Position numbers and translations under genes: made by a program. A stretch of 64,000 bases of DNA from Tenacibaculum agarivorans. GTDB taxonomy: Bacteria; Bacteroidota; Bacteroidia; Flavobacteriales; Flavobacteriaceae. The notes below the pieces were generated by a model. That model searched no databases and was not told the origin of the DNA. It saw only the letters and a list, made by a program, of their open reading frames with translations. Below are positions 1 through 9,467 of this stretch, one piece after another. Numbering within the stretch: position 1 is the stretch's first letter; the number at the start of each line of letters is the position of its first letter. The stretch is from NCBI RefSeq assembly GCF_001936575.1, contig NZ_MSMP01000005.1, forward strand, positions 154,946-218,945. The letters are read 5' to 3'.

Positions 1-1380
1 AAAAAGCCAGAACTAGATATTTTTAAATATAAAGATGGTGTTTTAATAAAATCGGTTGATGCTATTATAAACTTATCGGATGAAGACGGAGAATTTTTTC
101 CTTTAAACGACGGTCAAAAGGGGATGTCTTACCATACAGAATCTTTGGTTTCTGCTGTTGATATTGCTTATTTCTACGGAGATCAAGATCGAAAATTACT
201 TTCTATAGCAAAAGCACAAAATAAAGTACAATTAGATGAAGCAGGGATGGCAGTTGCTACTGCTATTTATAATGATCAAGAGTTACCTTTTGAAAAAAAA
301 TCTATTGAACTACGTGATGGAGCAAAAGGAGATAAAGGTGGAGTAGGAATTTTAAGAACAAGTATTAATGATCAAAAATTAACTTTAGTCATGAAATACT
401 CGGCTCATGGTTTGAGTCATGGACATTTTGATAAACTTTCTTTTTCATTCTATGAAAATGGTGAAGAAGTAATTCAAGATTACGGTCTAGTACGTTATGT
501 AAATGTAGAACAGAAAAATGGGGGAGGATATTTAAAAGAAAATAAAACTTGGGCCAAACAGACTATTGCTCATAATACTATTGCGATAAATGAAGAATCT
601 CAATACAAAGGAAAATATAAGGAAAGTAGTAAACATCATTCAGATAAGTATTTTTTTAATGTTTCTAATCCAAAATTTCAAATCGTAAGTGCGAAAGAAA
701 ATAATGCATATAAAGGAACTAAAATGCATAGAACAATGGCTTTAGTTTCCGATGAAGATTTAGCAAAACCATTTATAATAGATGTATATAGAGTAAACTC
801 AGATCAAAAACATAAATACGACTTACCCTATTACTATTTTGGTCAATATATTTCATCAACTATCGATTTTAAAAAGTTCACAAGTTTATCGCCTTTAGGT
901 GACAGCAATGGATATCAACACCTATGGAAAGAAGCCCAAGGAAAATCGAAAGAACAATTTTCCCAATTCACATGGTTACACCATAAAACATTCTATTCAT
1001 TATCCTCTGCAAACACATCAAACGATACTTTTATTTTGGGAAGTATTGGAGCAAATGATCCTAGTTTTAATTTACGAAATGATCCCGTAATAATCCAACG
1101 TAAAGAAAATACTTCAACTGTTTTGTATGTAAATATCTTAGAATCCCATGGTATTTATAATCCAGTTACTGAAGCTGCTTTAAATTCATATAGTGAAATA
1201 AAAAACATTGAAGTATTGTTGGATACGGAAGAGTATACTAGTGTAGAAATTCATTTCAAAAATGGAACAAAGAAAGTTTTCATTGTTTCAAATCAAAATG
1301 CATCAGACATAGCAAATCATAAATTAAATATCAATAATACGGACTATCAATGGTCAGGTCCTTATTATTTTAATAATTAA
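1..1380 (+). CDS. PL17 oligoalginate lyase, C-terminal part (5' end outside window)
   Basis: The reading frame is open from base 1, so the gene starts upstream; about 459 C-terminal residues are visible. They form the heparinase II/III-like beta-sheet domain of exolytic alginate lyases, which release unsaturated monouronate from alginate oligomers in the periplasm. Visible family features are FPLNDGQKG just before the first internal Met, the HGHFD motif (nt 418-432), an Asp in QDYG and the His of AHNT (nt 571-573); by analogy with characterised PL17 enzymes these are candidate metal-site residues. The catalytic alpha-barrel part lies off the window. A kdgF-type cupin follows after 11 nt and the SusC/SusD alginate locus after that. 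Family assignment is by motif and context; PL15 is the main alternative. Confidence 0.85.
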   Translation, partial: KKPELDIFKYKDGVLIKSVDAIINLSDEDGEFFPLNDGQKGMSYHTESLVSAVDIAYFYGDQDRKLLSIAKAQNKVQLDEAGMAVATAIYNDQELPFEKKSIELRDGAKGDKGGVGILRTSINDQKLTLVMKYSAHGLSHGHFDKLSFSFYENGEEVIQDYGLVRYVNVEQKNGGGYLKENKTWAKQTIAHNTIAINEESQYKGKYKESSKHHSDKYFFNVSNPKFQIVSAKENNAYKGTKMHRTMALVSDEDLAKPFIIDVYRVNSDQKHKYDLPYYYFGQYISSTIDFKKFTSLSPLGDSNGYQHLWKEAQGKSKEQFSQFTWLHHKTFYSLSSANTSNDTFILGSIGANDPSFNLRNDPVIIQRKENTSTVLYVNILESHGIYNPVTEAALNSYSEIKNIEVLLDTEEYTSVEIHFKNGTKKVFIVSNQNASDIANHKLNINNTDYQWSGPYYFNN

Positions 1381-1391
1381 ATCATAAACCA

Positions 1392-1742
1392 ATGAAAACA
1401 TTTGAAGCAAGTAAGGAGTTTCTATTCGGAGATGAAATAGAATGGGAAACAGTAGGTGAAGGCGTTAAACGTAAAATAATGGGATATAATAATGAAATTA
1501 TGCTTGTTAAAGTACATTTCGAAGTTGGTGGAGTTGGGCCAATGCATGAGCATTATCATTCACAAGTAACTTATGTAGAAAGTGGATCTTTTCAACTTAC
1601 GATTGGTAAAGAAACTAAAATACTAAAAGGGGGTGATTGCTTTTATATACCACCGCACGTAATGCATGGAGCTATATGTAGAGAGGCAGGAGTGTTAATT
1701 GATGTATTTAGTCCTATTAGAGAGGATTTTATGACAAAATAA
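1392..1742 (+). CDS. kdgF: KdgF-like cupin, unsaturated monouronate ketonisation
   Basis: This is a single-domain cupin of 116 residues, the usual length of KdgF. KdgF proteins speed the conversion of the unsaturated uronate released by alginate or pectin lyases into the linear ketonised form (DEH/DKI). The metal-binding pattern is visible as H52, H54, Q58 and H92 (HEHYHSQ and MHG). The gene lies 11 nt after the PL17 lyase, whose product is the expected substrate, and ends just before the susC promoter. The function rests on the family pattern and on context; a generic sugar-binding cupin is the alternative. Confidence 0.75.
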   Translation: MKTFEASKEFLFGDEIEWETVGEGVKRKIMGYNNEIMLVKVHFEVGGVGPMHEHYHSQVTYVESGSFQLTIGKETKILKGGDCFYIPPHVMHGAICREAGVLIDVFSPIREDFMTK

Positions 1743-1755
1743 TATAGGTTTTCTT

Positions 1756-1785
1756 TTGAATTAAGAAAAATTACATTTATATTTG
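1756..1785 (+). promoter_or_regulatory. Promoter of the susC operon
   Basis: A TTG at 1756-1758 is followed after 19 nt by TATATTTG at 1778-1785. This fits the flavobacterial sigma consensus TTG-N17-23-TAnnTTTG exactly. The downstream palindromes begin inside the -7 element, so repressor binding would block it. The predicted transcript has a leader of roughly 200 nt before susC. Confidence 0.7.
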
Positions 1786-1808
1786 GTTAACCAAATTGGT
1801 AAACCAAT
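1782..1808. promoter_or_regulatory. Twin palindromic operator of the alginate locus
   Basis: Two adjacent palindromes are visible: TTTGGTTAACCAAA (1782-1795) and ATTGGTAAACCAAT (1795-1808), with centres 13 bp apart. The core TGGTTAACCA recurs in front of the GntR gene at 8558-8567. GntR/FadR-type dimers bind short palindromes of this kind, so this is the probable operator of the regulator at 8586. It overlaps the -7 element, which fits repression lifted by an alginate breakdown product. Confidence 0.7.
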
Positions 1809-1823
1809 TTAAAAACATAAAAA

Positions 1824-1851
1824 ATAAGGATAGATGGTCGGCTATCCTTAT
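1824..1851 (+). promoter_or_regulatory. Stem-loop in the susC leader
   Basis: A perfect 9-10 bp stem (TAAGGATAG at 1825-1833 with CTATCCTTA at 1842-1850) closes an 8-nt loop. A second, smaller stem follows (CTTCC 1858-1862 with GGAAG 1871-1875). Both lie in the untranslated leader. No poly-T follows, so a plain terminator is unlikely; a role in mRNA stability or attenuation is an inference. Confidence 0.4.
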
Positions 1852-1995
1852 AGTTAACTTCCTTTCGGCGGGAAGAAATTACAAATGCAAAAACGCAATT
1901 GCAATACAAAAATAATGAATTTATATTATTTGCAATTATTGAACTGCAATTTTGTGTTTGTGTAAGATCAAATTATTACAAACAAACATTAAATT

Positions 1996-4900
1996 ATGAA
2001 CTTACGAACAAAATTAACTTTTATGGCTATGCTACTTTATTGTATGGCTATTGTCGCTCAAGAGAGCTTTGATGTTAGTGGTACTGTCTTAGGGGATGAA
2101 GATGGATTGCCTATACCAGGGGTGAATGTCATCATTTTCGGAACAGAAAAAGGTACATCTACAGATTTTGATGGTAATTTTTCTTTAAAAGCTAAAGAAG
2201 GAGATGTGCTACAATTTTCAAATTTAGGATATGTAACTAGGCTAATTACAGTAAAAAGTAACGTTAGACTAGAAGTAAAGTTAAAACAAGATGCGAATTT
2301 ACTAGATGAAGTAGTAGTTGTAGGTTATGGTACACAAAAAAAATCAAACATAACTGGAGCAGTATCCAAATTAGTAAATAAAAACTTAGAACAGGTTGGG
2401 GTTTCCCGTGTTGATGATGCATTAGTTGGTCAAGTGTCTGGGGTAAATATACAAGCTACTGAGGGGGAAGCTGGTTCGGCACCCACAATACGTATTAGAG
2501 GTACAGGTTCTATTTCAGGAAATTCAGATCCTTTAATTGTTGTTGATGGATTAGTAGTAGCTAATGATTTTATGGCAACTTTAGATATGAATGATGTAGA
2601 ATCTTTTGATGTATTAAAAGATGCAGCTTCTACCGCAATTTATGGTTCAAGAGGTTCGAATGGTGTAATACAAATCACAACAAAATCAGGAAAAGAAGGG
2701 AAAACAAAATTTTCATATAGCACATTTACTGGATTTAAAGAGGCTAGACGTTCAGATGCTTATGATTTTTCATTGGCTCAAACAGCGGCTGCAGAACAAG
2801 CTTTTAGTGGTGGATTATCAGATAGAACACGATATAAATTACTTATAGGTACAGATAGAAGTTGGCAAGATGTCATCTTCGATGGAGGTACTATTACTAG
2901 TCATTCATTTAGCGCAAGAGGGGGGAACGATAAAACAAAATTTAGTACAAATCTTGGATACTTAAAAGATGAAGGGGTTTTACTAACAGATAATTTTGAG
3001 AGATATAATTTGAAATTGAAAGTTGATACAAAACTTTCTAAAAAAATAAAAGTAGGTTTTAGTGTTACACCAACATTCACGAAAAGAAGACGTTTCGATG
3101 GTTCTGTGCATGATATTTTAAGACAACCTTCTTGGTTACCTTTATATATTGATGAAAATAATATACAATTTGTTAACCGATTAAGAGATAATGGTAAATG
3201 GGCTAATGTTCAAATAGGAGATTACGCAGTTCAACGTATGTTTGATGATTATGATTTAGTAACAGGACAGCCTATAGTATCAGGAGGTACAGATATTAGT
3301 AACTCATCAAATACAAATCCGGCAGCTAAAGTACTGGAAAGAAACCGTACCCAAGATCGATTTCGTTTATTTGGTTCTGTATATTTAAACTATAAAATTA
3401 TTGATGGATTAGAGTTTAAAACATCTTTTTCTGGTGATTACGAACAAAGTAATGGATTTCGTTATTCAGGAGTAGAAGCCAATAGAAATGGTGCTGATGC
3501 AGCGTTTTTAACGCTAACTGGTTTTAACAGAATACATTTAGTAAATGATAATTACTTTACGTATAAAAAGGTATTTGGAGAAGCCCATAACTTTAATGCA
3601 GTAGCAGGTTTTTCTACTGAGAATTTTGATTTTGATTTTCAATCTGTTACAGGTACAGGTTTTGCTTCAGATATTTCACAAACTTTAGGGGCTGCAGAAA
3701 ATATTTCAGCTAGACTTTCTGAACAATATAAAACAGGTTTTGTGTCTTTATTTGGAAGGATAAATTACGCATATGATGATAGATATTTACTATCCTTAAG
3801 TTATAGAAGAGACGGTAGCTCTGTTTTTGGTCCAAATAATAAATTTGGTGATTTCCCAGCTGCTTCAATAGGTTGGATTGCTAGTAATGAAAGTTTCTTA
3901 GAAGATAGCGAAGTAATTTCCAATTTAAAATTAAGAGCTAGTTATGGTTTAAGTGGTAACAATAGAACAAGTACTGGTAGTAACATAACTAATTCTTATC
4001 CTTTTGCAGCTTTGTTACAGTCTAGTCAGGCAATTTTAGACGGTAATGGTACTATAGCCCCAGGTTTTAATCCAAGTAATTTAGCAAATCCTGATTTAAA
4101 ATGGGAGCGCTCGCAAGAAATCAACTTAGGATTAGATTTTGGTATTCTTAACAATAGAATTTCAGGATCGATAGATGTATATCAGAAAACAAATGATCAA
4201 CAGTTGTTATTCAACCCAGTGTCAAGTACAACAGGTTTTTCTAATGGTTTAGTTAACCTTGGTAAATCAGAAAATAGAGGTTTTGAAGCTGAATTGAGAA
4301 CGCGTAATATTTCAAATGAAGATTTTACATGGTCGTCAACAATTTTAGCATCGGTGAATGAAAATGAACTTTTAGATTTCGGAGATTCTAATGGTCAAAT
4401 ATTAAATGTAGATTCAAAAAGAGCTGCAGAATGGATCAATTTAGTAGGAAATCCAGTAGCTTCATTTTATGGTTGGGTAGTAGATGAAGAAATTCCTTTA
4501 GAATTTATTAATAATCCTTTTCATCCAGTAGGTGGTGAGGCTCAAGATGTGTATGTAAAAGATCTTAATGGAGATGGTTTAATAGACGATGATGATAAAA
4601 CGATTTTAGGTAATCCATACCCAGATTTAGTTTGGAGTTTTACTAATAATGTTCGTTATAAGAATTTTGATTTAAGTTTTATGTGGCAAGGTAGTCATGG
4701 AGCAGAAGTTAGAAATATGGGAGATCAATATTTATTCAATCATTTTAATAGCTCTCAAGATTTTAACACAGCTACAACTCCAAATCAAGAATTTATCAGA
4801 CAAAAAATATTCACAAATTCAATAATCCAAGATGCATCTTACATAACATTAAGAAATGTGAATATGGGATATAATTTCTCAAATAGTTTACCAGATTCTT

Positions 4901-5085
4901 TCGAATTTATTTCAAAAGCAAGAATTTATGTTACGGGTCAAAATTTATTGTATTTCACCGCAGATAACTATACAGGATTTAATCCAGAGTTTGTAGAAAA
5001 TACAGGGCCATTAACTTACGGTTATCAGAGAGCAGGTTCTCCAATATTTAGAACAGTATCATTAGGTGTTAATCTAGAATTTTAA
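1996..5085 (+). CDS. SusC/RagA-type TonB-dependent oligosaccharide transporter
   Basis: The 1029-residue outer-membrane transporter has a signal peptide ending near AIVAQ (about residue 22), a CarboxypepD_reg-like domain (about 25-105), the SusC hallmark VVVGYGTQKK, a TonB plug (about 110-230, containing YGSRGSNG) and a long beta-barrel ending in an aromatic residue (LEF). SusC proteins import glycan oligomers with their SusD partner, which follows after 10 nt. The flanking alginate lyases indicate alginate oligosaccharides as substrate. Expression is predicted from the promoter at 1756 under the operators at 1782-1808. Confidence 0.95.
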   Translation: MNLRTKLTFMAMLLYCMAIVAQESFDVSGTVLGDEDGLPIPGVNVIIFGTEKGTSTDFDGNFSLKAKEGDVLQFSNLGYVTRLITVKSNVRLEVKLKQDANLLDEVVVVGYGTQKKSNITGAVSKLVNKNLEQVGVSRVDDALVGQVSGVNIQATEGEAGSAPTIRIRGTGSISGNSDPLIVVDGLVVANDFMATLDMNDVESFDVLKDAASTAIYGSRGSNGVIQITTKSGKEGKTKFSYSTFTGFKEARRSDAYDFSLAQTAAAEQAFSGGLSDRTRYKLLIGTDRSWQDVIFDGGTITSHSFSARGGNDKTKFSTNLGYLKDEGVLLTDNFERYNLKLKVDTKLSKKIKVGFSVTPTFTKRRRFDGSVHDILRQPSWLPLYIDENNIQFVNRLRDNGKWANVQIGDYAVQRMFDDYDLVTGQPIVSGGTDISNSSNTNPAAKVLERNRTQDRFRLFGSVYLNYKIIDGLEFKTSFSGDYEQSNGFRYSGVEANRNGADAAFLTLTGFNRIHLVNDNYFTYKKVFGEAHNFNAVAGFSTENFDFDFQSVTGTGFASDISQTLGAAENISARLSEQYKTGFVSLFGRINYAYDDRYLLSLSYRRDGSSVFGPNNKFGDFPAASIGWIASNESFLEDSEVISNLKLRASYGLSGNNRTSTGSNITNSYPFAALLQSSQAILDGNGTIAPGFNPSNLANPDLKWERSQEINLGLDFGILNNRISGSIDVYQKTNDQQLLFNPVSSTTGFSNGLVNLGKSENRGFEAELRTRNISNEDFTWSSTILASVNENELLDFGDSNGQILNVDSKRAAEWINLVGNPVASFYGWVVDEEIPLEFINNPFHPVGGEAQDVYVKDLNGDGLIDDDDKTILGNPYPDLVWSFTNNVRYKNFDLSFMWQGSHGAEVRNMGDQYLFNHFNSSQDFNTATTPNQEFIRQKIFTNSIIQDASYITLRNVNMGYNFSNSLPDSFEFISKARIYVTGQNLLYFTADNYTGFNPEFVENTGPLTYGYQRAGSPIFRTVSLGVNLEF

Positions 5086-5095
5086 ACCAACAGCA

Positions 5096-6523
5096 ATGAA
5101 AAAACTAAAATATATATTCTCAATACTAATCATTACTGTAATAGTGTCTTGTAATGATGATTTTCTTGACCTTAAACCCATTAATGTTCCTAATGGCGAA
5201 ACTTTCTATGCTAATGATGATGAAATAGAACTTGGAGTAGTAAATATGTATGATGGTATTCAAGGTATTAACTCTACTAGATCTAATGACAATCATGGAA
5301 TTCAAGTTGAATTTTATGTGACTGAAATGCGTAGTGATAATACTGAAACTAAGAGTAGTGAAGGAGAAGCAGCACAATTTGAAGATTTTGCAATTGAAGC
5401 TACAAATGGAATAGTAGATGATTACTATCGTAGTTTTTATAATATCATTTTTAGAGCAAATGTGATTTTAGAAAACTTAGGAAATGCTTCAGATGCAAAA
5501 AGAGGTCAATTTGAAGGAGAAGCTAAATTTGTTAGAGCTTATGCTTATTTCAATTTAGTACGTTTGTTCGGAAACATTCCATTAGTGGATAGAGTAATTT
5601 CTCCTGAAGATAAAGAAATACAATTTACACAAAAGCCTCAAAGTGAAGTGTATGCTTTAATAGAATCAGATTTAGAATTTGCAATCAATAGCTTAACTAA
5701 TGATAGTCAGTATCGCGCTTCTAAAGCAGCAGCTCAAGCTTTATTAGCTAAGGTATATATGACTACAGAAAATAAACGTTACTTACAAGCGCAACAATTG
5801 TGTGAAGATATTATCAATTCATCTCAATTTAGCTTAGAAACTAACTTTAAAGATATCTTTTTTAATGAAGGGAATAGTGAAGTACTATTTGTTATAGGGT
5901 ATAATGGAGATGATGCATTAAACAGTCAAAATTTTTCAGCAGAATGGTTAAATGCTGTAGGAAGAACAAGTGGTGTAAATTATGCGACTCCAGACTCTAA
6001 AGAAGCATTAGATAATTTTGGAGGAAATAGAGCACAATTTTCATACAGAGTAGATGTTACACAACCTACAAAATTTCAAGTTGTAAAATATATACCAGAC
6101 GGAGATTCAAGTTTAGGAATAGATCCTACCTCAAGTAATCCAACTCAAGCAGGTAACGATTGGATTGTATTACGATATGCAGATGTACTTCTGATGCATG
6201 TTGAGGCTATTATGGCAACTAATAACGATACATCAGTACCAGCTGCTTTAGAATCATTTCAAAAGGTAAGAGATCGTGCTGGTCTTACTACGCCTGTTAC
6301 TTCAATTACTAAAGATGAATTATTATTAGAAAGACGCGTTGAATTAGCTTACGAAAATCACCGTTTATTCGACTTGTTACGATTCAATAAAGCACAAGAG
6401 GTTCTATCAAACTTTGCAACCAATACAGGTAGAAGTTTTAGTGCAACAGATCTGTTATTACCTATTCCTCAAAGAGAAGTGAATTTAGGTAAAGGAGTTT
6501 TAAATCAAAACCCTGGTTATTAA
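5096..6523 (+). CDS. SusD/RagB-type surface glycan-binding lipoprotein
   Basis: This 475-residue lipoprotein has a lipobox Cys at residue 19 (IVSCNDD), followed by the typical SusD N-terminus and TPR-like helical core (GEAKFVRAYAYFNLVRLFGNIPL) and the family C-terminus RRVELAYENHRLFDLLRF with LLPIPQREV. SusD proteins cap the SusC barrel at the cell surface and bind the glycan. The gene follows susC after 10 nt and precedes the PKD lipoprotein by 19 nt. Alginate as ligand is inferred from the locus. Confidence 0.95.
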   Translation: MKKLKYIFSILIITVIVSCNDDFLDLKPINVPNGETFYANDDEIELGVVNMYDGIQGINSTRSNDNHGIQVEFYVTEMRSDNTETKSSEGEAAQFEDFAIEATNGIVDDYYRSFYNIIFRANVILENLGNASDAKRGQFEGEAKFVRAYAYFNLVRLFGNIPLVDRVISPEDKEIQFTQKPQSEVYALIESDLEFAINSLTNDSQYRASKAAAQALLAKVYMTTENKRYLQAQQLCEDIINSSQFSLETNFKDIFFNEGNSEVLFVIGYNGDDALNSQNFSAEWLNAVGRTSGVNYATPDSKEALDNFGGNRAQFSYRVDVTQPTKFQVVKYIPDGDSSLGIDPTSSNPTQAGNDWIVLRYADVLLMHVEAIMATNNDTSVPAALESFQKVRDRAGLTTPVTSITKDELLLERRVELAYENHRLFDLLRFNKAQEVLSNFATNTGRSFSATDLLLPIPQREVNLGKGVLNQNPGY

Positions 6524-6542
6524 TCAAAAAAATAATTTTAAA

Positions 6543-7547
6543 ATGAAAACTAAAGATAAATTATTTAAAAAATATCACTTCTTAGTAATCTTCTTGAGTA
6601 TAGCTTTATTCTCATTCAGCGCTTGTGAATCTTTTGAATTTGAACTTCCTGAAGAAGGTTCTATTGAAGATAAAACACCTCCTTCAGCTGAATTTGAAGC
6701 TTCACAAAGCACTGTAGATTTTAAGAGATATAATTTTGCAAATCTATCTGTAAGTGCTACAACGTACCAATGGGATTTTGGAGATGGAAACACATCTACT
6801 GATGTTGATGGAGTTAATGATTATCCTGGTGAAGGTAAGTACACAGTAACATTAACAGCTTCTGATGCTTTAGGTGTTGAAAGTACCATTTCAAAAGAAA
6901 TAGAAGTTGTAGAACCTGAACAACCCGATACTCCTGATCCTGTAATTGTGAATGCAGATTTTACAAAATTACCAAAATCATCAGGTTCTGATTGTGCATG
7001 CTCTGCATGGATTAATAAAAGTTTAGGAGATCAAGGTGAATCTAGCTCTGGTAATGGAGGATCTGATAATGTGTTGAAATTAGATAATATTGAACCAGAT
7101 CATGCTTACCAAGAATTTGAGGTGGTTCCTAATGCTGATTATACAATAACAGTACTAGCTTCTTTTAAGGAGCCGTCAGGAGGTGCAGCTCCAACTAGTG
7201 TTTTAGAAGTGAGAGTATTATCAGGATCAGGTTATGTAGGTGGATATACTCCAGTATATTATACAGATACAGCTGAATTTCCGCAAGATAATTGGGGGTA
7301 TACATCTATAGCTCAGGTAGAAACAGCAGCTAATAACCTATTAAATGAAAGTATTGCTAATCCAGTAGATGATAGTTATGTAACCTACACATTTACTTTT
7401 AATTCAGGAGCTAATGATAGTGTTGCATTATTCTTAAGAGGTATTGGAGGACCTGCTACTGGAGGTAATGGAGGAGACTTTGGTTACAACAGTGGAGATG
7501 AAGAAATACGAATAGATACTGTTACGATTACCGCGATTAACAAATAA
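6543..7547 (+). CDS. PKD-domain surface lipoprotein, probable alginate-binding protein
   Basis: This 334-residue lipoprotein has its lipobox Cys at residue 28 (SFSACES). A PKD domain spans about residues 50-125 (YQWDFGDGN and the KYTVTLTASD strand). A C-terminal beta-sandwich of about 200 residues resembles the carbohydrate-binding modules found in these loci. It occupies the position of SusE/SusF-type surface glycan-binding proteins right after susD. No catalytic residues are recognised. Binding of alginate is inferred from position between susCD and the PL7 lyase. Confidence 0.75.
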   Translation: MKTKDKLFKKYHFLVIFLSIALFSFSACESFEFELPEEGSIEDKTPPSAEFEASQSTVDFKRYNFANLSVSATTYQWDFGDGNTSTDVDGVNDYPGEGKYTVTLTASDALGVESTISKEIEVVEPEQPDTPDPVIVNADFTKLPKSSGSDCACSAWINKSLGDQGESSSGNGGSDNVLKLDNIEPDHAYQEFEVVPNADYTITVLASFKEPSGGAAPTSVLEVRVLSGSGYVGGYTPVYYTDTAEFPQDNWGYTSIAQVETAANNLLNESIANPVDDSYVTYTFTFNSGANDSVALFLRGIGGPATGGNGGDFGYNSGDEEIRIDTVTITAINK

Positions 7548-7564
7548 TTCTTTTGATAGTTAAC

Positions 7565-8473
7565 ATGAAAAACATTCTTAAAAATATAGTGTCCATTGTT
7601 ATAATTATATTTATGTCTGCAAATGCTATTGGCCAAAATAATAGCATTTCAGACTTGAATGTTGAAGAAAAACGTACAAGAAAAAAGAAACGAAATAAAA
7701 AAATAAAGCTTCCTAAAATAGACCTTTCACATTGGAAAGTTACCATACCTGAAGGAAAATCAAATGGAAGGCCTTACGAATTTCAACCACCTGAAATCTT
7801 TGATTATGCAAATAATACATTACTTAAAAAGTATATGTATAATGATTCAATAAAAGGAGCTTTAGTGTTTTATGCAACTCCTCAAGTAACTACGAGTAAT
7901 ACTAAATATTCTCGTTCAGAGCTAAGAGAACAAATGAAACCAGGAGACAATACTGTAAACTGGACATTCAAAGAAGGAGGAAGAATGAAAGGTAAACTTT
8001 CAATAGGGGAAATATCAAAGAATAAAAAAGGAGAATATCATAAAACTATTGTGATGCAAATTCATGGTAGATTAACTAACGAACAAAAGGAATTGATAGG
8101 ACAGAAAGATAATAATGCTCCCCCAATTCTAAAAATCTACTGGAAAAATGGAAAAATCAGAGTGAAAACAAAAGTGCTAAAAAACCTGAATGCAACAGAC
8201 AAAGAGTTATTGCATAAAGACGCTTGGGGAGATGATAAAGGATTTACATTTAAGGAAAAAGTAGGGTTTAAAAAATTCACATTGGAGGTAAAAGTAACCG
8301 ACGGTAAAATGGTAGTAAGTTTGAATAATAACGAATTTAAAGTGTACGATAATGTTCACATGAAAAGATGGCGAATATTTGAAAATTACTTTAAGGCAGG
8401 TAATTACTTTCAAACCAGAGATAAAGAGGCTTATGCTAAGGTTAATTATTACGAGTTAAAAATTTCACATTAA
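7565..8473 (+). CDS. PL7 alginate lyase, secreted
   Basis: The 302-residue protein carries all three PL7 signatures: RSELRE (residues 117-122), QIHG (165-168) and YFKAGNYFQ (275-283), which supply the Arg, Gln/His and Tyr of the active site. QIH rather than QVH is usually linked to poly-guluronate preference. The ATG at 7565 is preferred because a signal peptide (MKNILKNIVS onward, ending near AIGQ at 24) follows directly; an in-frame TTG at 7553 adds only four residues. A Lys/Arg-rich tract (residues 36-49) separates the signal from the catalytic domain. It probably makes the oligomers that the PL17 enzyme then degrades. Confidence 0.9.
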   Translation: MKNILKNIVSIVIIIFMSANAIGQNNSISDLNVEEKRTRKKKRNKKIKLPKIDLSHWKVTIPEGKSNGRPYEFQPPEIFDYANNTLLKKYMYNDSIKGALVFYATPQVTTSNTKYSRSELREQMKPGDNTVNWTFKEGGRMKGKLSIGEISKNKKGEYHKTIVMQIHGRLTNEQKELIGQKDNNAPPILKIYWKNGKIRVKTKVLKNLNATDKELLHKDAWGDDKGFTFKEKVGFKKFTLEVKVTDGKMVVSLNNNEFKVYDNVHMKRWRIFENYFKAGNYFQTRDKEAYAKVNYYELKISH

Positions 8474-8537
8474 TTTTTTAACTTTAACTTTAGAGAAAAA
8501 TAGCAAGTGTAATTAAAATTTAATAAGCGTAATTTGT

Positions 8538-8568
8538 TAAATTTGTGAGTTAAGAGCTGGTTAACCAA
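8538..8568 (+). promoter_or_regulatory. -7 element and operator of the GntR gene
   Basis: TAAATTTG (8538-8545) matches the TAnnTTTG element, although no clear TTG is seen 17-23 nt upstream. Twelve bases later lies CTGGTTAACCAA (8557-8568), which shares the 10-bp core TGGTTAACCA with the operator in front of susC. It would fall near the transcription start, 17 nt before the ATG at 8586, which fits autorepression by the GntR protein. Confidence 0.6.
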
Positions 8569-8585
8569 TTTTAAAGACAAAGAAA

Positions 8586-9287
8586 ATGAAATTAGATATA
8601 CTGACAAGTAATGAAAATCAAAAGGTTCAAAAAACAATTATTTCTCAAATCAGAGATTTAATAAATTTTAAAAATCTTGAACCTGGAGATAAGTTACCTT
8701 CAGAGAGAATGTTGTCTGAAAAATTTGGAGTTTCAAGAGGAAATATCAGAGAAGCAATTCAAAAACTAGAATTTTATGAGTTACTAACTTCAATTCCTCA
8801 AAGTGGCACTTTTGTAGCTAATATCGGAATAACAGCCTTAAATGGTATGATCGATGATATTTTGAGGTTAGAAGAGCCTAGTTTTAAATCTTTAGTAGAA
8901 ACTAGGATTTTATTAGAACTCAAAACTGTTAGATTGGCTGCTTTACGAAGAACCGAAGAGGATTTAGAAGCCATGGAAAAAATGTTAGAAGCTTATACTG
9001 ATAAAGTTCATAGAGGTGAAGAAGCTGTTCAAGAAGATTTACTTTTTCATTTGGCTATTGCCAAAGCAAGCGGAAACAGTACTATTAATACCTTTATGTT
9101 GATGATTACTCCTGGTATCATTACAAATTTTGAGAAATATCATGTCTGTGATAAAGATATGTCCTTTAAAGGTATACAAGAGCATTATGATATTTATGAA
9201 GCTATAAAAAATCAAGACCCTCAGCTGGCTAAACAAAAAATGAAAGAACACTTTAAACTACTATATCAATACTGTTATAATGTTTAG
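8586..9287 (+). CDS. FadR-subfamily GntR transcriptional regulator of the alginate locus
   Basis: The 233-residue regulator has an N-terminal winged helix (about residues 15-80; KLPSERMLSEKFGVSRG) and a C-terminal all-helical FCD ligand domain (about 90-225; LLFHLAIAKASGN). FCD regulators commonly sense organic acids, often sugar acids, through a metal site. It sits between the polymer-degrading and monomer-degrading halves of the locus, and its own upstream region carries the palindrome found over the susC promoter. The likely role is a repressor relieved by an alginate metabolite such as DEH or KDG; the ligand is inferred. Confidence 0.85.
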   Translation: MKLDILTSNENQKVQKTIISQIRDLINFKNLEPGDKLPSERMLSEKFGVSRGNIREAIQKLEFYELLTSIPQSGTFVANIGITALNGMIDDILRLEEPSFKSLVETRILLELKTVRLAALRRTEEDLEAMEKMLEAYTDKVHRGEEAVQEDLLFHLAIAKASGNSTINTFMLMITPGIITNFEKYHVCDKDMSFKGIQEHYDIYEAIKNQDPQLAKQKMKEHFKLLYQYCYNV

Positions 9288-9467
9288 AAACAAGGTTAGT
9301 AGTTCTAAAAAATATAGCAGAGTCTGTAAGTAATTTAGCAAAAAAGACATTCTAAAATAACATAAAGAAACATATATAAAATATGCTTTCCTAGGATATT
9401 TATGTCAAAAATTACGCAAAAAGTTAAACACTCAACCAAACATATCATATTAAAATTTTAAACTAAA

